From NCBI GenBank assembly GCA_002633005.1, contig NMRA01000758.1, positions 62,001-126,000 on the forward strand: a stretch of DNA of 64,000 nucleotides, read 5' to 3'. Positions 59,601 to 64,000 of this stretch are shown here, one piece after another. Below the pieces are notes generated by a model. The model was not told the origin of the DNA, did not search any database, and saw only the letters and a list, made by a program, of their open reading frames with translations. The position numbers and the translations under genes are program-made. Every line of letters begins with the position of its first letter. Positions within the stretch are counted from its first letter, which is position 1. This stretch comes from Phoronis australis. Its lineage: Eukaryota; Phoronida; Phoronidae.

Positions 59601-62600
59601 ATAAGATACAACAAAAACCCCAATAAAGCAGGAACAATTATGACAATCAGCGCATTTTGTACAAAATCTCTGCAAGTCCAACCTTTGCCTTAGGTTGTTC
59701 CCTGAAGACCCTGAAGATAGCCATCTCAGCAGCCACCGTCTTGCCTGAGCCTGTGGGTGCTCCAAGCAGTACATTACAGTCAGTGTGGTAAAGAGTGTGG
59801 AAGATCTGGGTCTGTATAGGGTTGAAATGAGTGAAGCTATAAAGAGCCTCCAGTTGGGGGTCATCTAGCGCAGACTTGGGCAGTGGCTCCAGGTCCAGCA
59901 GGTCTGTAACAGGAAGTGGCTATGTGGACTGTGGTCATTATATAGTCAGTTACAATATGTGAAGAGCTGTCCCTAACATACAGCAGACATACTAACTAGT
60001 TTAAAATTATAATTAGACATGTTCTCTTTATGTCTCCATTCACAACAAATCCAAGGAAAGTTCATTATTGATACATTTGACAAATAAAGGTAGAACTTTC
60101 ATGTTTTACTCACACAGACACTGACGGGTGTGATGTCACAAAGTTAACACAAATTCAAAAAAACATGATTTTTGAGCAAACATAAAATTGGCACAACACA
60201 TTGATTCAACTTCAACTGCAAATATGTTATAGCACTGGTCTCATACTTTAAAAAGTTTTTTTAATCCCATTCCATATATTATAATTACACTACTTTAACA
60301 AATCTATAATTGAATACAATGAAAACATGTGATCTCTCAACAATTTCAACTAAATGTCGATGAGATCAACACAGCAGCATTACCTGTGTGTGGTGGGTGT
60401 CTCTCAGGTAAGATCAGGTGTTGAAATGATATGGCGCACATGGAGCTCGCCCCTAGCCACCTGTCTGACTCCGCCCTCACATAGTACTGGGTAGGGAGGG
60501 GCTCAAAGATGGGTATAGTGAACACCAGGTGTTGGGGCTCCTGATTGACCACCTGTAGGAAAGATGAACAGATGAGGACAGATGATGTCCAGGATACATA
60601 CATTCTAAAATCAATATGCCTGGATGCACTGATCCACAGCTGACTAACCAAAGTATTAAGCACCTGTCCACTCAATTGTTTCTCAATCTTATTAATAGGC
60701 AACTTGAAACTCAGTAGGCTGCATTAGTGTATCAAGGGTTCTGGCCACAGAAATGCATGAATTCGGGTAGTCACGTGGGACTTTCATTTTCCGATAAACT
60801 GTCTGCTCACAAACTATTCAGATGATCAAAAGAGCAGTCTTACTTAACTACCACCATTTAGTGAGTACCTAGTCCTATATAAAAAGTTAATAGAACTTGA
60901 GGCTTGCAAGTCTGATCCACTTTCTTTCGCACCTTTGTATGTACCTTGAGTGTCAACAGCAGCAAAAGTGCTTCATTCACTACAAGGTTTGTTATTCCGA
61001 CATCTCACCTAACTATGTCATTACCACAATTGGTACCTTAGTTTCAAAGCCACTTGTCGAAACTCAAGACTACTGAATAGAGGTTTACTTGCACGTTTAG
61101 TTTATATTATACAAGCCACCATAGAGAAATCTTAAACACCAGGAACATAAATGAAAACTTTTGAATCTCTTGCATCTACCGAAAAGCATCTGTTGGTGCT
61201 AGCTAAGTAAATTACTTTTTGGAGATAACAGTGTAACTACAAAATAAATTAAAAGTATCTAATATTTAATGGGATACTTGCAAAACATGTCAACTGCTCA
61301 CATGGTACTGAAGACCACTACTCAATGCTGCCATTTTGTTGTGTACACAGGTACTTCTCCTTTATAGTGGGAAATACAGGATAACGTCTTTGAGTTGATG
61401 GAAAGAACATATCATTGTGTAATAGAATACTTGAGACACCAGAACAGCAATGTACCACTGTTTTCAGGTACAGGGCAATAAGAGTTTCAGGCTTTAAAAT
61501 AGTAGTCACCGTCCTATTGACTCTCTACATAAGATGTTTCATAAAAGCCACAATACATACACTTTTCTTGGTTAGCATGAAGTATTCAGAGTGATACATA
61601 TGGTTGTTGTCAGGATCCTCCACCCAGATCCAGAACGACTCGGAAGTCTTGCCATGCACCCTGTCATTCCAAAGGAACTGTGCAGTGATGGTCAGGCTAA
61701 CTCTTAGTACCGTGCGTGTGATTGGCTGAATTGTGGCCTCAAGTTCCAGGTCAGGAATTTGATTGACACACTCTTTGACACGCCCACCCATGCGCACATG
61801 ATGTATCAGGTGACCTAAACATCAATGTATAAAACATTTCAAAATTATACAAGGAAGTTACATCCGATAAAAAAGACATATTTTAAAGTGACAAATGAGT
61901 TAAAAACTTGTGCTTGATGTTGAAATTGGTAACTTGCCAGGTCAGTTGTAGAGATGATTAGTTTATTTAGAGACAGAAGTTTTTGCCGGGAACCAATCAA
62001 AGGTCTTCGTCCACAGACCCACCTCATCTGGTGAGCATCAAGACAATCAATGAAAGTTTACTATTGTGGAAACGATATCAAGCCTACAAGCACGTCTTAA
62101 TAACAAGCATGTCTATAAAGTTTCAGCCTAAGCTTCCCAGGTGGAGAGCACGTCTTAATAATAAGCAGATCATTAAAATTTAATAATCAAGTTTAAGCTT
62201 CCCAGGTGGTGAGCATGTCTTAATAATAAGCAGGTCTTTAAAATTTAATAATCAAGTTTAAGCTTCCCAGGTGGTGAGCATGTCTTAATAACAAGCAGGT
62301 CTATAAAGTTTAATAATCAAGTCTAAGATTCCCAAGTGGTGAGCACACGAGACTATTCACCAATTTCATTGGCTTCCATTTCCTTCAGTCGACTAACAGT
62401 CAACTTGTGTCTCTCAATCTTTCCCAGTATTTCTGGTGACAAAGTGGCAAACTGTCGCAGAGGATTCTCAAAAGCCCAAAGTCTTTTATCGACCACTTTA
62501 CTGAGTGTGAGTAGGCGACCAGCCATTATTGGCCAGCCTTTACGAAGGACTATCTCAAACAAAGCTCTCAGAATCCTTGCGGAGTTCTAAAAAAACATGA

Positions 62601-63244
62601 AATGAACATTATTTTACACTTAAGTTTCAGCTTTGAATATGTAACATGTAAGAAGAAGAAATGAAATAAAGTGCAATAAATACAAGGGGAAAATATTATT
62701 AAAATGATTAAGTAAAATGAATTGAAAATGACTTTAAGGAAAGGACGTTGCGGGTCAGTTTTAATGGAATAGTCAACAAATGTTGAATTTATAAAGAATA
62801 AAGCAGCATAGTTTCGTATCTTAAAATTCAGAAAACATTAACAGAATAAATACTTAAGTATTGAAACAGTTGCTAGGATGACAAAAATCCATAAAATTGT
62901 TCCTGAGTGACTGAAACTGTAAGAAACACGTATTTCGATAAATGAAATGCTAAAAAGTGAAATACATAGACAGCAGTCGGTGAAGCAGCATAATTCTTAA
63001 TAAAAATCTGCCATTTGAATTCAATGATGTCAGTATAAGATAAAACATAACACCCTATCTAGCATACCTGCGCTGTGTAGGCCATGTCAGAGACCAGAGA
63101 AAAGCTTTCGACATTTGCACGTGACACGTACGTTTGTAGAAGGATGTTCACTTTACCGTACGTGTTCTCAGTGCCACCTGGTGCCGGCATTGGACACGAG
63201 TCCAGCAGGTGGTCATCTAACTCCTGCAGCTCTTCCTCACGCAC
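53548..63244 (-). CDS. ASCC3: ASCC3 helicase, internal part (14 exons; both ends missing from the window)
   Basis: Fourteen exons totalling 2228 nt join in one frame and match, from my knowledge of the human protein, roughly residues 1050-1790 of ~2200. Content in order: end of the N-terminal Sec63 unit, linker, second RecA-type helicase cassette with GAPTGSGKT (Walker A), [21 protein letters not shown] (Walker B), GLSTALAN (motif III), [31 protein letters not shown] and [12 protein letters not shown] (motif VI), and the start of the winged-helix part. All catalytic motifs look intact. ASCC3 is the 3'-5' helicase of the ASC-1 complex, which acts in alkylation-damage repair with ALKBH3 and in splitting collided ribosomes. 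The related spliceosomal SNRNP200/Brr2 fits much worse ([17 protein letters not shown] and [10 protein letters not shown] are ASCC3-type). N-terminal exons should lie right of the window; the C-terminal exons are not found to the left. Confidence 0.93.
54758..54890 (-). CDS. ASCC3: ASCC3 exon m: motif VI
   Basis: 133 nt. Includes [18 protein letters not shown] with the arginine finger, and [10 protein letters not shown]. Confidence 0.93.
55463..55583 (-). CDS. ASCC3: ASCC3 exon l: motif V
   Basis: 121 nt. Includes [20 protein letters not shown] and YVDFPIT. Confidence 0.93.
56362..56499 (-). CDS. ASCC3: ASCC3 exon k: motif IVa (HHAGL)
   Basis: 138 nt, phase 0-0. Includes [20 protein letters not shown]. 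Confidence 0.93.
56793..56935 (-). CDS. ASCC3: ASCC3 exon j: motif IV
   Basis: 143 nt. Includes [20 protein letters not shown]. Confidence 0.93.
57478..57598 (-). CDS. ASCC3: ASCC3 exon i: inter-RecA region
   Basis: 121 nt. Encodes [20 protein letters not shown] and [17 protein letters not shown], an ASCC3-specific block. Confidence 0.93.
57852..58045 (-). repeat. 64-bp tandem triplication of the exon h end and splice donor
   Basis: Exon/intron boundary at 58005 is mirrored at 57941 and 57877, a constant 64-bp step. Each unit contains the last 60 bp of the exon plus the first intron bases. Donor versions read gtatgg, gcatgg and gtacgg. The intronic copies carry stops. Confidence 0.85.
58005..58150 (-). 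CDS. ASCC3: ASCC3 exon h: motif III
   Basis: 146 nt. Includes [18 protein letters not shown] and [20 protein letters not shown], ending CAG|gtatgg. The last 60 bp and the donor are repeated as two decayed copies in the following intron. Confidence 0.93.
58842..59008 (-). CDS. ASCC3: ASCC3 exon g: motifs Ib and II (DEIH)
   Basis: 167 nt. Includes [29 protein letters not shown] and [11 protein letters not shown]. Confidence 0.93.
59205..59290 (+). repeat. 17-bp tandem repeat, ~4-5 copies
   Basis: Unit taactactcctcactac, within a larger partial duplication containing tacatcaagttc and ccataaaataacc. Confidence 0.85.
59364..59449 (-). CDS. ASCC3: ASCC3 exon f: helicase motif Ia
   Basis: 86 nt, phase 0 to 2. 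Encodes [20 protein letters not shown]. Confidence 0.92.
59683..59903 (-). CDS. ASCC3: ASCC3 exon e: Q-motif region and Walker A
   Basis: 221 nt. Includes [20 protein letters not shown] and the nucleotide-binding loop [13 protein letters not shown]. Confidence 0.93.
60384..60552 (-). CDS. ASCC3: ASCC3 exon d: end of Sec63 unit and linker
   Basis: 169 nt. Includes [20 protein letters not shown] and the linker [14 protein letters not shown]. Confidence 0.92.
61561..61814 (-). CDS. ASCC3: ASCC3 exon c: Sec63/FN3-like region
   Basis: 254 nt. Includes [33 protein letters not shown] and HMYHSEYF. Donor taken at AGT|gtatgt to keep phase with the next exon. Confidence 0.92.
62090..62349 (+). repeat. 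About 65-bp tandem repeat, ~4 copies, next to an ASCC3 donor
   Basis: Unit contains cttcccaggtggtgagcatg, tcttaataataagcaggtct and ttaataatcaagtttaag. The array ends about 11 bp from the exon b donor at 62360. Confidence 0.9.
62361..62586 (-). CDS. ASCC3: ASCC3 exon b: Sec63 helical region
   Basis: 226 nt, phase 0 to 1. Includes [28 protein letters not shown] and NPLRQF. Donor G|gtgaat. Confidence 0.92.
63068..63244 (-). CDS. ASCC3: ASCC3 exon a: end of first Sec63 region
   Basis: 177 nt, phase 0-0. Encodes [11 protein letters not shown], then [16 protein letters not shown] and [16 protein letters not shown]3-typical. Acceptor ctcgacag, donor gtatgc. Confidence 0.9.
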
Positions 63245-63259
63245 CTGTCGAGGGAAAGT

Positions 63260-63407
63260 GAGATATGACCTGAGTAGAGTTAAGGCATGTGTCCATGAGA
63301 TATGACCTGAGTAGAGTTAAGGCATGTGTCCACGAGATATGACCTGAGTAGAGTTAAGGCATGTGTCCACGAGATATGATCTGAGTAGAGTTAAGGCATG
63401 TGTCCAT
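63260..63407 (+). repeat. 37-bp tandem repeat, 4 copies
   Basis: Copies at 63260, 63297, 63334 and 63371 of a unit starting gagatatgacctgagtagag, with only three or four differences. Starts 15 bp from the exon a acceptor. Confidence 0.95.
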
Positions 63408-63949
63408 GAGGCTGACAGGAATTATACGATAAAATACAACATTTCACAAGAACAGAAAGAGTACAGAAATTGTCCAACTATTCAAAACACAATATGCTAA
63501 ATAAGAGGAATTTCAGCTTTGCCAATGTACAGATACAGAGTCATTAACAAATACAACTGTCTTAACTACACAGTACAGATAACATGAGTGGAACCTTACT
63601 GGCAAGTATTATATACTAAACTAAAATAGATTTTAACACAGTAGAAAGCAGAAAGCCTTTGATTTTTTACCAATCTTTCATTAATTGGGTCACCATGTCT
63701 TTTTAGTAAAAGATAGCAAAACAATAGTTTCAATAACATGTAAATGTTCACAATGAGATCTGAAAAACGCTGTTACAGTTTTCTAAATCATCATCTTGTT
63801 TTCTGTTTGTGCACCTTTAATTTTTTTTCATGAAAATCATAAGTCGCACTTGTATAGCCCTTCATGTAAAAGTGGAAAATTTCTAACGGCATCTTGGAGG
63901 AGAGTATCTGAAAGTTTCATGTGAATCCAATCAGTTATTCCTGAGATAT

Positions 63950-64000
63950 GATGTTCCCAAATTAATGATGTTCCCAAATTAATGATGTTCCCAAATTAAT
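63950..64000 (+). repeat. 17-bp tandem repeat, at least 3 copies, cut by the window edge
   Basis: Unit gatgttcccaaattaat repeated perfectly to the last base. Confidence 0.9.

Larger units (their letters stand above)
53674..63067 (-). other. ASCC3 introns
   Basis: Thirteen gt..ag introns of about 0.2-1.1 kb. Apart from the arrays listed separately (57852-58045, 59205-59290, 62090-62349) they are AT-rich with no further exon or RNA gene recognised. Open frames on the plus strand here are antisense shadows. Confidence 0.6.
63245..64000. other. ASCC3 intron at right window edge
   Basis: Contains the 37-bp array (63260-63407) and a 17-bp array at the very edge (63950-64000). The next upstream ASCC3 exon is not in the window. 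Confidence 0.6.

Noticed and set aside
53548-63244. Assignment as SNRNP200/Brr2 instead of ASCC3
   Set aside because: Motif V ([16 protein letters not shown]) and the [17 protein letters not shown] block are ASCC3-type; Brr2 differs clearly there.

Overview
The window is animal (metazoan) nuclear DNA. It is AT-rich, with short coding exons bounded by GT..AG introns and many minisatellites, transposon remnants and microsatellites. Protein content (SUEL/galactose-binding lectin, CUB and THAP domains, a P2X7-like intracellular domain, and a helicase very close to human ASCC3) suggests a marine invertebrate, probably a bilaterian. I cannot name the species. Three isolated 'n' bases (14445, 24387, 24980) mark a draft assembly, and two of them sit between near-identical tandem copies that look like unmerged haplotypes or contig overlaps.

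Left part (1-50.8 kb, + strand). There are parts of three receptor-like genes in a row: (i) a probable cytoplasmic-tail exon of a gene starting left of the window (1163-1838); (ii) a seven- or eight-exon gene (9040-28336) with signal peptide, SUEL lectin domain, Cys/N-glycan exon, Thr-rich mucin stalk, transmembrane segment and a ~215-residue tail with an NPDY motif; (iii) a five-exon gene (36723-50756) with signal peptide, SUEL lectin, CUB, mucin stalk, transmembrane segment and a very short basic tail (360 residues). All extracellular modules lie on symmetric phase 1-1 exons, the classic exon-shuffling arrangement. The two complete genes look like type I membrane lectin receptors, one with a signalling tail and one without. 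Ligands and roles are not known.

Right part (53.5-63.2 kb, - strand). Fourteen consecutive exons, all phase-compatible, encode about 742 residues of ASCC3: the end of the first Sec63 region, the complete second helicase cassette and the start of the second winged-helix/Sec63 region. Earlier exons lie right of the window. The C-terminal ~400 residues are not found anywhere in the 53 kb downstream, which suggests a rearrangement, misassembly or very distant exons.

Between and inside these genes are a frameshifted THAP zinc finger (3.8-4.0 kb), an isolated P2X7-like intracellular-domain exon (41.5 kb), a decayed LINE 3' end (22.1-22.4 kb), a MITE-like family with terminal inverted repeats (four copies), a modular repeat whose units carry CTCF-like cores (13.4-15.2 kb), a 106-bp near-perfect inverted repeat with hammerhead-ribozyme-like cores (46.8-47.1 kb), and about a dozen tandem arrays. 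Several arrays abut ASCC3 splice sites; one is a decayed triplication of an exon end with its splice donor.
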